From positions 84,249,073-84,313,072 of the forward strand of contig NC_079149.1 in NCBI RefSeq assembly GCF_945859685.1: a DNA stretch of 64,000 nucleotides. Direction: 5' to 3'. The stretch is from Eupeodes corollae. Taxonomy: Eukaryota; Arthropoda; Insecta; Diptera; Syrphidae. A program made the translations under genes and the position numbers. Within the stretch, counting starts at the first letter, position 1. Each line of letters opens with the position of its first letter. Of this stretch, positions 36,861 through 50,000 are shown in pieces. Under the pieces are notes generated by a model. The model did not search any database. It was given only the letters and a program-made list of their open reading frames with translations, and was not told the DNA's origin.

Positions 36861-36920
36861 AAAATTTAAGCGTAAGCCTTCCCACCACTACAAGGTGGAA
36901 ACCCCAGGGGAGGCAGTACC

Positions 36921-37240
36921 CTCATCTTTTTATATTCGTTTCTAGATTCACATCTTTGTCCTTCGGACGTGGAACTTCAATGGCAGCGTATGATAAGCTC
37001 AATAAATTCTGATGATCTCGACAGCGTTGTACAATAGGGAATTAAGAACCGAGTAGAATTTAATGCTTCAAAAACTCAATGCTGTCTCCTGTCGTTAAAG
37101 CGTCCCTGTGGTCTGAAAATTACTCCAAAACCGGAATCAATCTACAAATAAGGTCTTTGGAAGAAGTAAAAACATTGCTATACCGAGCTCAATACCATAG
37201 ACCCCAAAATTTGAGTGTCTAATAAATTGAAATTCTATCT
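36921..37240 (+). mobile_element. LINE B copy 1, 3' segment
   Basis: Resumes exactly where 35323 stops: joining gives the codons GCT GAC GAC TCA TCT of the RT active-site box. Continues as LYSFLDSHLCPSDVELQ, WQRMISSINSDDLDSVVQ, a stop, GIKNRVEFNASKTQCCLLSL and KRPCGLKITP, then fades. Confidence 0.82.
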
Positions 37241-38015
37241 TAAACTGAGATCTAAATCAGAGTTCTAACGCTTGAGAACTTTATGAATAAAGGTTTAAGA
37301 ACTCAACCAAGTTCCAATTTATCAATATACCGAGTTTTAGAAACTTGAACTTTGTCAAAAATATGCTCAAAAGACTACTGATTCGTAATAAGTTCGTAGA
37401 ATGTTTTGTATATCGTTTTGCGTTTTCTGTCTTCAGTGTTCTTTTGAGGTTAACGTATGGCAAGTGAATGAGGATTTTTTTTTAAATAAGTAATATTGAA
37501 ATAAGGGACTGTGGATTTGGAAAATCACCACGATTTTTATTGAAAAAAAAAACCAGAAGTGATAGATTGATTTGGAGTCGAATTCGACTTAGAAAAAGTA
37601 TATTTTCATTTCCACCTACATTACCTAGTTGACCACTGTTTTTGACAATTGATAAGTTTAATTCAAATTAGTTATTCAAATGTATCTCAATAAATATAAC
37701 AAGAACAAAAGTTATTAAATTTTGTTCTGAATTTCTGTTTGTCTTTATGTTGATTACTTCAAAGGCTTGTACGCTGTGTGTTAAGAGTGTTTTTGATGAA
37801 AACACTTCATAAGTGAAAGTTCATTATAAATTGTTTTTATTTTTATAGCACGCGGAAAGTCTGGCCATACACGATAAGAGTCACGTATGCATATGAGAAT
37901 TTGTGTGATTGTTTTGGTAGTATAAAATGATTTACAGTGAAATTATATTTTTAATTTGGAGAATATTTTGGGTCATTGAACTGGACATCAACATCACAGA
38001 TTGTAAACTCCATCC
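37241..38015. other. Upstream flank and possible 5' untranslated region of the ABCG gene
   Basis: No separate gene. A TTTTTATAG acceptor-like site at 37853 precedes a 160-base stretch leading to the ATG at 38016, so 37854-38015 could be untranslated exon. There is no cDNA support. Confidence 0.3.
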
Positions 38016-38071
38016 ATGGTAGCTGTGGCCGCGGCCGAACGGCGGCAGCGGGCGTGGCGCCTGCACCACTC
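38016..38071 (+). CDS. ABCG transporter, predicted exon 1 (start codon)
   Basis: GC-rich island in AT-rich DNA with ATG in good context (CCATGG) encoding MVAVAAAERRQRAWRLHH. A GTTTGA donor after 38071 leaves TC, and exon 2 begins with G, completing a Ser codon in the transporter frame. An in-frame TGA lies just past the donor, so it must splice to be used. Alternative: translation starts at the ATG inside exon 2 (42317). Confidence 0.55.
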
Positions 38072-41000
38072 GTTTGAAACTTGATTGTTTTAGGTATTCA
38101 TTTTTTTTTGAAGATGTTTATCATTTTCTTTACTCTCGTAAGTTTCCTTAGATACCTAATGCACTCCATATCTACATGAGTAGTTGCAGTAAATTTAAAG
38201 CAAAATTTTCAACTTCAATAGTATTAACTCTAATTTTCGGTGGTTAAGGGATTTGGAAAAACTTTCAACCACTCACGTTAAGAATGTTTGTACTGTTAAA
38301 ATTGTCGTGTTAATAGATCAGGTTAATTTTTGTGTTCTGAATAAGTGGTGCAATGCACTTCTCTTCTTTTATATTCAGCCCTATTACAGCTTTCAAATAT
38401 CAGCGCAATATATGGCGATATTTGATGATTACTTGCAAAATTAATTAACCGATATAATTGTTAATCAACTTGGTCTCTAGGGTTGTCAAAAATGTTTATA
38501 TTTCACCTTAAATTAGGCAAGTTAACCTCATCCACTGTAAAAACCAACAAAAGTACAACTTCATACCCAATTTTCGAAAGTACTTTTTGATAAGCATTTA
38601 TTTATTTAATAGAAGTTCTTAATCACCAAATAAACAATCAAGCTTCCTTAAAATTAACATTCAATTACTTAAATAATCAGTGTATATAATACTTTGGGAC
38701 AAAATAAGGAGGGTTTTCCAATAAACAATTTTTGACAGGTTGAGTTTATAGCAGATAACGATTTGTTCAGTTTACTTTGAAAGTGTTTCTTAGGGTTTAG
38801 TTGGGGTGTGAAAATCATTCTCAAGTAAGTAAAATCATTCACAACTTCAATATTTTCACCATTTAAAAACCACCTTTCATTTCTACTGTGTCGTCCTCGA
38901 CCTGTTCTAAAAATCATAACTTTCGACTTTGATATATTTATCATAATATTGATACAATATCATAACTTTCGACTTTGATATATGTATTTATCATGAGCTG
39001 AAGACTTTCTGGGGAGTCTGCAAACAAAACGAGATCATCAGCAAATAGGAGGCATTTTATAACAAGTCCTGCAATTTTAAAACTGTTTGGCAAAGCGTCA
39101 ACTATGTCGTTGATAAAAAGAGCAAACAACAGAGGGTATAAAAAACACCTTGACGTACTCCACTTTTGGTTTCAAACCATTCTTATAAATATTTGTTCAC
39201 CGTCCCATACAGCTGATGTTGTATTACTGAATATCGAAAACAATATTTTCTGTGAAATAAAATAAGTCTGAAGCCAATATTTAAAATTTTTGAAAAGCTA
39301 TTTGAGTCGAAAGTAAATTTTTACGAAGTTTTAAAATTGTTTTTTTTTAGAGTTTTATTTTTTGTAAAAAAAACTGTCAATTCGATTTTTTAAAAATTTT
39401 ACCAAATGTTTAAAACAATATTTCTTATGAGATAAAATTACTTTGAAGCCAATATTTAAAATTTTTAAAGAGATATTTGAGAATCAATTTTTACCAACTT
39501 TTATAATTTTTTTTTGGTTTTTATTTTTTGTAAAAAAACTGTCAATTCGATTTTTTTCAAACTTTAACTGAATGTTGACAACAAGATTTTTTGAAAGATA
39601 ACAGTAAATTAAAGCCAATATCTCAAAGTTTTGAAAAGATATTCGAGTCGAAAATCAATTTTTACCAACTTTTATTAATTTTTTTTTAGGTTTTTATTAT
39701 TTGTAAAAAAACTGTCAATTCGATTTTTCTCAAAATTTTATCAGATGCCAAAAACATTATTCTTTATTGCACAAAATTGTTTTAGAGATGAAATCATATT
39801 TCAGTCGTAAAATTTTGGAGGTTACAAATTTTTTTTTTCAGTTTTATTGATTAAAAAAAAAAAACCGTTATATTGATTTTTTTCCAAAAATATACCTGTT
39901 TGGTATCACGTTACAATCTATTATATAAAATTTAATTCAAGTCTCTAGCGTTTTTGGTTCGTAAGATATTAAGGGTTTACCAAAATTTTCACCTTTTTTC
40001 AAACTGCTATGGTAAAAAAACCACCCACGCAATTTTCTTGAGAGCCCTTTCTGCATCTTTCTGCCTTATTATCTGTACAACAAAATTCATTTGAAGTTGA
40101 CATCTCTTCTGGTTCTTGAGCTATGGACGACGAAAAATACGTCGCGAACGTATGGACGTACGGACGTAGTGTTGGCCAGATGTTTTTTGTGGCCTGATAC
40201 GTGGTGATGTTTTTCTACCAGGTGTTTCCCTTATTCATAGCGTCTTGCACTAGCAACAGCTTACAAGTAGAGATTGGTATGTCAGTATTTTCAAAAGGTG
40301 CTAGGACGGGTTGCACTATACCGTTCCTGGCGAGTTCATCTGCCTTACTTTTACCTGGAATGTCTCTAGGGCCCGGCACCCAGCAAAGGTTGATATTGAA
40401 CGGTTGTGCCATCTCCATTATAGATAATCGACAGTTATGGACTGATCTAGAGTTTGAAGGGACAGAGTCCAGAGATTTGACAGCGGCCTGACTACCTGAT
40501 AAAATGCGTATATCAGATGTTGATATCACGTTTTCTTTAAACCAGGACAAGACATCTTTTATCACCAAAAGTTCCGCCTGGAACACGCTACAATAATTGG
40601 GAAGGCGAAATGTGAGACTTAACTTCAGTCGTGCAGAGTACACACTAACCCCTTCTTTTGTCTTTGAACCATCTCTATAAAAATGGATTCACTCGTTTTC
40701 CAGGAATGCCCAATCCTCCCAGAAAAATCTGGGAGGTATAGAAATCTGGAAGTTTCTGCCGATTTGCAATTGGGGGATGGTGTAGTCTGTGTGGTTTGGA
40801 ATTGATTCTAAATACCTAAGAATTACGGATAGTTCACTGCGACGAAGCTTTGAGGCGAATAGAAGAGCTTGCAGCTATTTGTTTGCTAAATATGTCAAGA
40901 GGTGTTAGGTAGAGTAAGGTGTCCAGTGCCGCAGATGGGGTTGTGGCAAGCTGAACGTTGGACTTTATTTAACTTAGCCCTGTTTATACTTTTCCACCAT

Positions 41001-44000
41001 ACTGCCACACCGTTCATTAAAGTCGGTCTGATTACCGATGTGTATAGCCAATGCGTGATTCTGGGTTATAAGCCCCATTTATTACCAATAGCTTTTTTGC
41101 GAGAATAGAGAGCTACAGTAGCTTTTTTGACTCTTTCTTGTACGTTGCGTTTCCAATTTAGTGTTTTATCTAAGACAAGACCGAGGTATTTAGCCTCGTC
41201 TGACAATTTCAATTGAATTCCTTGTGTGTCAAGGATTGGTGCAATTATGTCAGAAGTTATTTTAAGCTCGTCTGGTATCATTCCATCTGGTCCTACAGAT
41301 TTAAATGGTTTGAGGCTGTTGAGAGTCCATTGTAGATTGTCCCTTGTAATCAGACCTTGCGGATATGTAGTATTGGAACTCGGATGTATATGATTGTTGC
41401 AAGTTTCGGTAAGCGAACTACCAGGAAAGTAAATGTCCAGTAGTAAGTTCAGCGATTCATTACTTGAATTTGTCCAGGAGCCGTCTGCATTTTTCAAGCA
41501 CCTTTGCTTAGCTGCATTGGTTGAAAGAATTTTCCGTAACCTAGAGGCTTTAGAAGTTTCTTCTATCGTGCCACAGAAGGATCATCAGGAAGATCTCTTA
41601 GATTTCCTTAGTGTTTTTTTGTAAATTTGTGGGGATTCTTTATAAGAATAAGATAGTCCAGGTTTTAGAAAACTTTGTAATAAGTTCCTCTATGAAGTCC
41701 AGTCAGTTTTCTGATAACTTCGAAAAGTCAATGGACTAGGGTTTTCATCCACATTGATATTGAATGGATGTATCTATGATCAGAGAACGAGTGTTCTTTG
41801 TATAATTTTCAGGCCAAGATCATATAGTATACAGTATCTGGGACAAGAGTTATGTCTAGGACTTCTTGTCGAGTTTAAGTGATTAATGTTGGTTCATTTC
41901 CATCATTACCTACTAAGAAGTTAGTACCAAGAATATGATCAAAAAGAGACTTACCTCTGTCGTTGATATTCGTACTCCCCCATACCGTGTGATGAGCGTT
42001 AACATTTCCAATAGTTAGGCGGATCCTTTCACCGATCTAGAAGACTGTACAAATTGAACTGTGTCACGGTTACTCAAAGGCGCCCGTCCTTACCGATAAA
42101 TTCTGGAGTAATAGACTCACACATTTACAATACATTGGTATTTTCACAAATACAGATGAAATCATTTAGGTCAATTCTTTTCTTATTTTTAGACTCTTCT
42201 GTTTTGCTTGATAAATTTATAATATCTGTGGCATGTGATATGAAGACGTATCGTATTATATTTTAACGAATTTAATAACCCATGTATCTTTTTTAATTTT
42301 CAGGAGTGATCATGCTATGGTTACATTTCCTTTCATTTCCGAGCAACATCGAACTCTCCAACTTACGTTTCAAAACATAAATGTTCTTCACAACGACAAA
42401 AAGATTCTAGCCGATGTCAGTGGAATGGTAAGGTAAGAAAGGTAAAATACATATATGTAGACTTTCATTAATTTGTAAAAAAACAATATGTTTTATTTTG
42501 TCGCTATTATTTATAGTCCTGGTGAGGTTCTTGCAATTATGGGGCCGTCAGGATGTGGTAAAACTACGTTATTGGATAGTCTCAGCGGCCAAAGACACAT
42601 TGACAGTGGTTGTATCTATTTGAATCGTGAGACCATATCGAAAAAATGGCGTCGTAAAATCTGCTATGTTCAGCAAGAGGAAGTTTTCTTTGCCGAATTA
42701 ACACTTCGTGAAACTATAATTTATACAGCGCTGCTGCGTCTACCTGAAAAGATACCCTATGAAGATAAAATAAAATTAGTCGATAGAGTTCTTGAGGCTC
42801 TTGAGCTAACAAATTGTCAACAAACTAATTTTGGAGACTACATGAATCGTGGATTGTCGGGGGGAGAAAAAAAGAGAGCTAGTATAGCTTGTGAGTTATT
42901 GACAAATCCTCTGCTAATGCTTCTGGATGTAAGTATAATAATACCCTTTAATATGATTGTCACTTTATTAGTGAACCGTAGAAAGGTTGAACATATGTGC
43001 CTTATGATTAGGAAACTAATTTAAAATTTTTGTAGGAACCAACATCTGGCCTCGATAGTTATTCAGCGATTTCGCTCATGAAAGTACTCAAGCGATACGC
43101 AATTCAGGAGCAGAAAACCGTAGTCATCACTGTTCACCAGCCATCATCACAAATGTTTCATATGTTCGATAAGTTGCTCCTTTTGTACAATGGACGAACG
43201 GCTTACTTTGGTGAGGTAAAGAACATATTCAGTTACTTTGAAAATATCGGAGTCACAATCAAGCCACATTATAACCCTGCCGATTTCGTTTGTAAGTTAT
43301 TTGCTACTTTACAGTGTGCAAAATATAAATTATTGCATATGTATGTTTTTACTGATTCTTATTTCATAAAACATTTGGCTTATATCCTTAACTGTTTTTC
43401 AATTCAAAAGTTTTTTCTTTCTCTTCGCAGTGGAACAAATTAAATCCTATCCAGACATTAGAGAGAAACTTTTCATTGCGGCTCGAGAGTCCCATGGGAA
43501 TTTCCTGAATCGCAATTGCATCACAGCCAATAGTGAATACGCAACAAACAAAACCCATGATACTCTAATTAATGATATAATTAATAATTACTATAAAGAT
43601 ATTAAAAATAATCACAATAACGAACTGAACCACGAGGATGGACAACATCTTTGGGCTGCTGCTGCTGCCGCAGCTGATTTACAATCGAACTTTAGTTCAG
43701 CATCAAGTGAATACCACGAAATGATGCACAATTGGCTTGACTATCCGACACGATTTCACACCCAGTTTCGTGTGTTATCTAGTCGGAATTTCAAAGAAGC
43801 AAAACCTCGGATGCTTTCTAAACTTAATTGGCTACAAACAATTGGATTAGGTCTGATGGCGGGTGCCATTTGGTTTCAAATTCCAAGGACTGAAGAGTTT
43901 TTGCATGATTTGCAGGGCTGGATGTTTTTTTCGCAAACATATTGGATGCTTTTTGCACTATTTGGTGCTCTAAATTCATGTAAGTATTTGAAATACAAAA

Positions 44001-47000
44001 TTTTAAATAAGTGATTACATTCTTCAAATATATATACCTAACGTAGTTACTTTTTAAAATAATTTTTGTATTGTTAACATATTTAACAAATCTCTCCAAG
44101 AAGGCATTTTTATTGAAGAATGCAAACGTTCTTAATTGGTACCAAATCATAAATCAGTTTCTAAAAACTGAGTAGAAAATTATAAGGGTTTTTGTAAACT
44201 GTCTGCAACTCCCAAACTGTTTGAAAGTATTGTGAGACTAAGCTTGTTTTTCTTACAAGAGAATATCAACAGTACAGTATATCTGTGTCTCCGATCGATC
44301 ATCTTTTACCAATTTTACATATTTTACTTCGTTTGTCATTAATTCTTTGGAACAATAATTCCATACACTGACTTTTAAGTAAAGCCTTCGATTCTGCAAA
44401 CCACAAAATACTTATGAAAAAACTTTAGTTATTTGGTTTTTATCAACACATTTTTTGTTGGTTATCGTCATGTTTATCTTTTAGAATACAACACAAGTTA
44501 AAATTGGAGATATATACTCAAAGGAACTTCAGTGTACATCAGGTGTCCCACAAGATAGCCACCTAGGTCCACACCCTTTCATAATGTTCGTTATGGTATT
44601 GTCTCGTTCTTTAAGTACTGTGAATGCTTATTATATGTATGACGATTTAAAAATATTTTTTAAAGTTTTGAGTTTGGATGATTGTCAACATCAAGTTGGT
44701 GTCACATCAATAGCCTAAAGTTGAATATCAAAAAGTTTAACGCGATCTCTTTTCCCAGTAAATCTTACAATTTGTTGTTCAAGAATGAAATCAGTGGCCT
44801 TAGATGGGGTTTCAATTATTATAGACTTAAGATTTATTCTTGATAGCATCTTATGTGCCATTAAGAAAAGTACTGTTGGTAGTTTTGTAGAGTTCAAACG
44901 TGTACAAAACGGGGTTGATGGTTTGGTTATTAGAAACGGGAGAAGTGTTGATTGGTGGTTTCTAAAGTGACGCTGAGGGTGAATTAACTTTTATTAGCGG
45001 ACAAGGACAGTCGGTTATAGACATATGTGACCAATGGTTGATACCGATTAAAGATTTTGAGGTTCTGACTGCGACTTTTTCTGCTACTATCGCAGTGAAA
45101 GCTACTTTCTCTAAAGGAACTCGAAAAAATATGGTTCGACAAGGAATGCTGCAAAAATATGGTTCGACAAGGAAAGCGTAAAGCTACGTGAAAAAACATT
45201 TCGTTTCTTAAAACTATTCAGATCTACTATCGCCTATTTTTTTAAAAACCAATACTTACATTTTAATAAGGAATATAAACATCTTTGTTCCTCCAAAAAT
45301 ACTGAATTTCTTTAAACTACTGCAAAAAACTTACGACTCTAAAACATTTTGGAATAATGTGAGAGAATTAGGAGGCCGTAAACATACTCTTTCAAATAAA
45401 AGATTGTTATCAGCAGATAAGTCTCTGTTATCGTTTAGTTACGCCATGCCAAACAACCATATTCCTTAACTTGATGAACCGATATCATTGATTGAACTAG
45501 AAAGTGTTTTGAAAACAATGAAAAACAACAAAGCACCGGGTGCTGATGGAATTCCAACGGAATTTTACAAATATTCTATTGCTTACTTCAAAAACTACTA
45601 AGTGGACTGGTGCAACCAACTTTATAATGATGCTTGCATACTTTGCTACCATTTGCTTTAACACAGCCATTATTTACTCTATTTTCAAGAGAGGTAAAAG
45701 GTGTCTTGCAGAAAACTATAGAGGCATATCTATTCTCAATTCTTTAAGGAAAATCTTCAACTCTATTCTTTAAGAGAGGCTTACGAGATAGATATAGACA
45801 AACAACCGCTTGAGTATCTTTCAAGCTACGTTTTGATCCGGTTTCTCAACGGTAGACCAAATTTTTGCACTAACAAGCATAGCAAGACAACATTTGGAGA
45901 AAGAGAAAAAGCTTTACAGCTGCTTCATTGACTTAAAAGCTGCTTTTAATACGGTCAATCGACAAGCATTGATTTATAAACTATTTTCTCTTGGCCTTTC
46001 GAAAAAAATGTTGCTTTTTTATTCTAACTTTCTGAGTTCAACGAATGCCTTCGTATAGGATGGCAACAACTTATCCGAAAGTTTTAAGACAGCGGCGGGA
46101 GTTCCCCAAGGATGTATTCTAAGTCCCATTATGTTTGCACTTTATATTGATATGGTTTGTGAAATCCTACCGGGAGGTGTAATATTTGGCGAATCTTTGA
46201 TTAAAGTTTTACTGTATGCAGATGATCTGGTACTTTTGGAGGATAACCCATTTTCTTTACAACTGCAAATCAATAGACTTAAAGAATATTGCGAAACTTG
46301 GGGCTTTCGGATCAATTATAGAAAAACCAAGCTTATGATATTTGAATCTAGGCGGCATGCACGACGTGCTGAAGAATCATGGAACATTAACAACGAGCGT
46401 ATTGATAATGTGAGTGAGTTTAAATATCTAGGTGTATTGCTGACCTATAACCTAAACTGAAGCAATCATGCGAAAGAGAAAACCAGGGAGGCCAAACTGG
46501 CCCTAAACCTGATGTGGCCCCATTTTTTTTTAGTAACCAACTTCTCGACCTCTCATCAAAGTACAGAGTCTTTAATGCAACAATAAATACTTGCTATTGT
46601 TACGGTGTCCAAGCCTTTGGATACGCTCAAATAGAGGAATTTGAGACTTTACAAAGATACTTTCTTAAAAGACTTTTTAAACTGTCTAACGCTACACCTA
46701 CTAATGTAGAGGAATAGCAAAATATGTTCGCGGTTTTGATAGCTAAAATTGATGAAAAGCTTTATTTAGAACACCTGCAAAGTGCATCCTCATCGGCAGG
46801 CAGAAACAGATACAAGCGCTTAAACCATCAATTGTCATCAACTTCAAACTATTTTTGTAAATAAATGACTCCGGAAGCTATCGGCAACATTTTTAAAGCT
46901 ATAGTCGAGATCCTTAATCTCAACTTTGTCCCCCATAGATTGGACCTCTCACAAATTTGCACTCTATGCAATATAAGAGATGTGAAGGATATAAATCATT

Positions 47001-50000
47001 TCATAGCAGTTTGTCCAATGTTACAAGAAATACGACGTCTATATTTCAAAGTGAATTTTTTCTTTCTTTCAACTTATTGACATTCTTAACGGGCTAAGTG
47101 GTTGGACGAATCTGTTTAAATTTTGAAAACATGCTTTAGCTTATAGAAATAGCAGTTATGGCGATTGAGAATTTAATATTTTTGTGTTTCAAATCACCGC
47201 ATAATTGAACTTGGTTTTATTTACTTAAATTGTTTTTAAAAACGAGAAAATTTATTTTAAAGATTTTGTGTTTCAAATCACGTCAAAATAGATGTTGTAA
47301 GTCTCGAATCACTGAGAATGTAAAATCGGAAAAAATAGAGCTATTAAAACAAATTTTTTTGTTTCAAATCATGTTAAAATTGTATACATATGTATCTTTA
47401 AGGATTATAAAATTTTTATAAATATTCATGTTAATAAATTATTCATCAGATATATTTGAAAATTGTTAAGAAAATCACTAAAAAATAAAGTTTTTATTTT
47501 CTTATACTAAACACAAAACAAAAAAAAAGACTTTCATAATATTAAACTTTTTTTACTGAAATGTCTATCAGGCAGAAGGCAACAACGCCATGTCCTTATA
47601 TTCTTAGCTTTAAATTAATAAAATTTTGTTATCGAAATAAAGAATTTAATCTACTCTAATCTATTCTTGATTCCCAACTTTCTAATTCTTGTTTACATCT
47701 CTTATTAGATCAATTTTGGAACACGCACCTTGAATTAATACCAAACTTTGTTCCCTTTACGTCTATGACAGCTAGAGCCTTGTTACTCCAAAGAACCCAC
47801 ATTTCAAATTATAAGCGCAATACACTTTTGTCAAGTGTATTCAAAAATTGATTTTTGATTTAAGAATATTGAAATCTGATACAGGGACATTCATTTCTTT
47901 TTATTTTCGAGTGAACGCGCATTTCGATGAGTAACATGACATGAGTAATTCTTCCACTGTCTTCAAATTCCTTCAGAATATTACAGATTGCTGTCGAAAG
48001 TTGCGTAATGCGTGAAACAACAAACCTCTTCACTATACAAAATATATCATACACAAACATTATGTCAACATTTATTATTTCACTGAAATAATATTTGTCG
48101 GTTAATTGTTTGTGGACTGCGTAAAGATCTATTTTTGTACATTTTCATTTTCCGAATATTGTTGATGAGAATTCTAATCTGACCTTTCATGCTCTTTAAT
48201 TTTTGTTTAAAAAAATACTTTATGCGTGTTTCTATTTCATTCCAAGGGCAACTTTAGTGTTGTTAAAAAAAATCGAAGTAGAAATTTTAATCAGTTGAAA
48301 TGGCCTTAAAATTGGGCAGGTTCAGATAATATAAAGGACTTAAAAGTAAGACGATAAGTTTCTAATATCTGGTTGGCCAGCTTAAAACATATTGTTTTCC
48401 AGTTACGCAAACTTATTGAAAAGCTGGTCAGGGAAAATCTTCCTAACTATCAAGTCAAGTCTACATACAAGTTCTAATGGAAAGATATTCTGGGACAGAT
48501 TTTTCACCAACATCGTTGACAATTGACTCATAAACTAAAGTCTTATTTTTTCGGTTTTCTTCTGTAGCTCCGTTTTTCGAACTGAAGACAGTTTTAATTT
48601 TATCAGTTGACAAATCATTATTAGTGATTTTATTTAAAATAGTCAAGACATTATCAAGTAGTCGAATTAGTCAATTTTACAAAGTCAATAACATTTTGGC
48701 GGACATCTTGAGAATAGCTGTCCTCACTAGATATATAATTATAGTTGTTGATAATAGATCTGAGTCTCGGATAAATTTAATATCTTTCAAATTAGCAAAT
48801 TAAGGGAATTCTTCTCTGATTGGGTACATTTCAGCTGCATTATTACAATCGAGTACATTTAAGTTAGCCTTGATTTTGTCGTATATTTCTTTTTACCAAT
48901 TTACTTAAGGCCGATTAATCATCAGGATCTTCCATTTTCTCATTATAAAGATTGAAACTGTATGACCTTGTTTAACTTAGAATTCATTATTTTACGTACT
49001 GAGTTTTTGTTTCCGAATATTGATTTTTTCATTAAGCAAAACATTGAACACACACACGAAGAAGTCCATGAGTTAATAGTTAAAACTTCCTCATCTATAT
49101 CCTTTTATATAATGCATCTAAATTCTTGACCTTAGGTTTGGTTGGAGTGGCTGTCCAGATGTCATTGACGCACCTAGACCTCAAGGGTCCATTGTGATAC
49201 CACTAATGAGGTTACTCATGGGAGAGTAATGAAATTAAACAAACCATTTTGTACTTTTAATAAAGTTAGAGAGACATTTTGTGTCAATCGTTGCCAGTTC
49301 ACTGGTATTATCGAAGAAGGGATTACCGAGAAAGTTATTCCTTCTAATGGAGAGTGCTGGACATGTACATAGAAGGTGTTGGACTGTTTCCTCTTCCTCC
49401 TCGTCCATGCAGCTTCTACAGAAGTCATTTGTGTTGACCCCTAAGCCTCAGAGCATGTCTTTCTATAAGGCAGTGTCCTGTTATTACTAAAATTTTAGAG
49501 CTTATACTTTGTCTGCTCAGGGATATCAAGCCTTTTGACCGTTTTAAATCTGTGCTTGGCCATATTTGCTTGGTTGCTAGGCAGGTGGTGCTCTGTGACC
49601 ATTTAGCATTTGTTGATTCTAGAGCATATTGTTAGAGAAGATATTTGTATATAGCAAGTGGTGTTCCTATGTTATGTTTTTGTCTATCATTAGGCAGAAG
49701 TGTTCCGTTTTTGTCGAGCTTATCGGATTTGCAATATCTCGGAATGTCTCTGTGACCTAGCACCCAAATGAGGTGAATATTAAACTGTTCCGTCATCTCA
49801 TTCAGCGATGATCGACAATCGTGGACTATTTGAAAGTTTGTGGAGACAGACGCGAGAGATTTAAGAGCGGCTTGGCTGTCTGAGAAGATTAGTATATCCT
49901 TGCAAGATATAACGTTTTCTTTGAGCTAGGATAGTGCTTCTTTAATCGCCATTAGTTCTGCCTGGAATACACTACATTAATTGGGAAGTCTGTATGATAG

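Larger units (their letters stand above)
35324..36920 (-). mobile_element. Family R-related LINE, internally deleted, nested in LINE B
   Basis: Minus strand, 5' to 3': a 5' untranslated part with two CAGCTGATCAGCTG palindromes, a Ser/Thr-rich ORF1 start (36802-36479), then after a deletion the region past the RT (IQRLACTGIRRAMRSTPTAV, 36249 on), an RNase H piece (ITFYNDSQAAIKAITV, about 35880) and the C-terminal LGNYFFGDLEELSS region to about 35455. The 3' tail meets LINE B as GGTTAGGTTAG on the + strand (35324-35334). ORF1 end, endonuclease and RT core are missing, but both ends remain. Confidence 0.82.

Noticed and set aside
38708..38722. GGGTTTTCCAATAA shared with 19668 as a possible transposon end
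   Set aside because: At 38708 these bases lie within LINE C coding sequence, so the match is likely chance.
42317..42432. Translation start at the ATG inside ABCG exon 2
   Set aside because: Possible, but the frame stays open to the splice acceptor and a phase-matched upstream ATG exon exists; kept only as an alternative.
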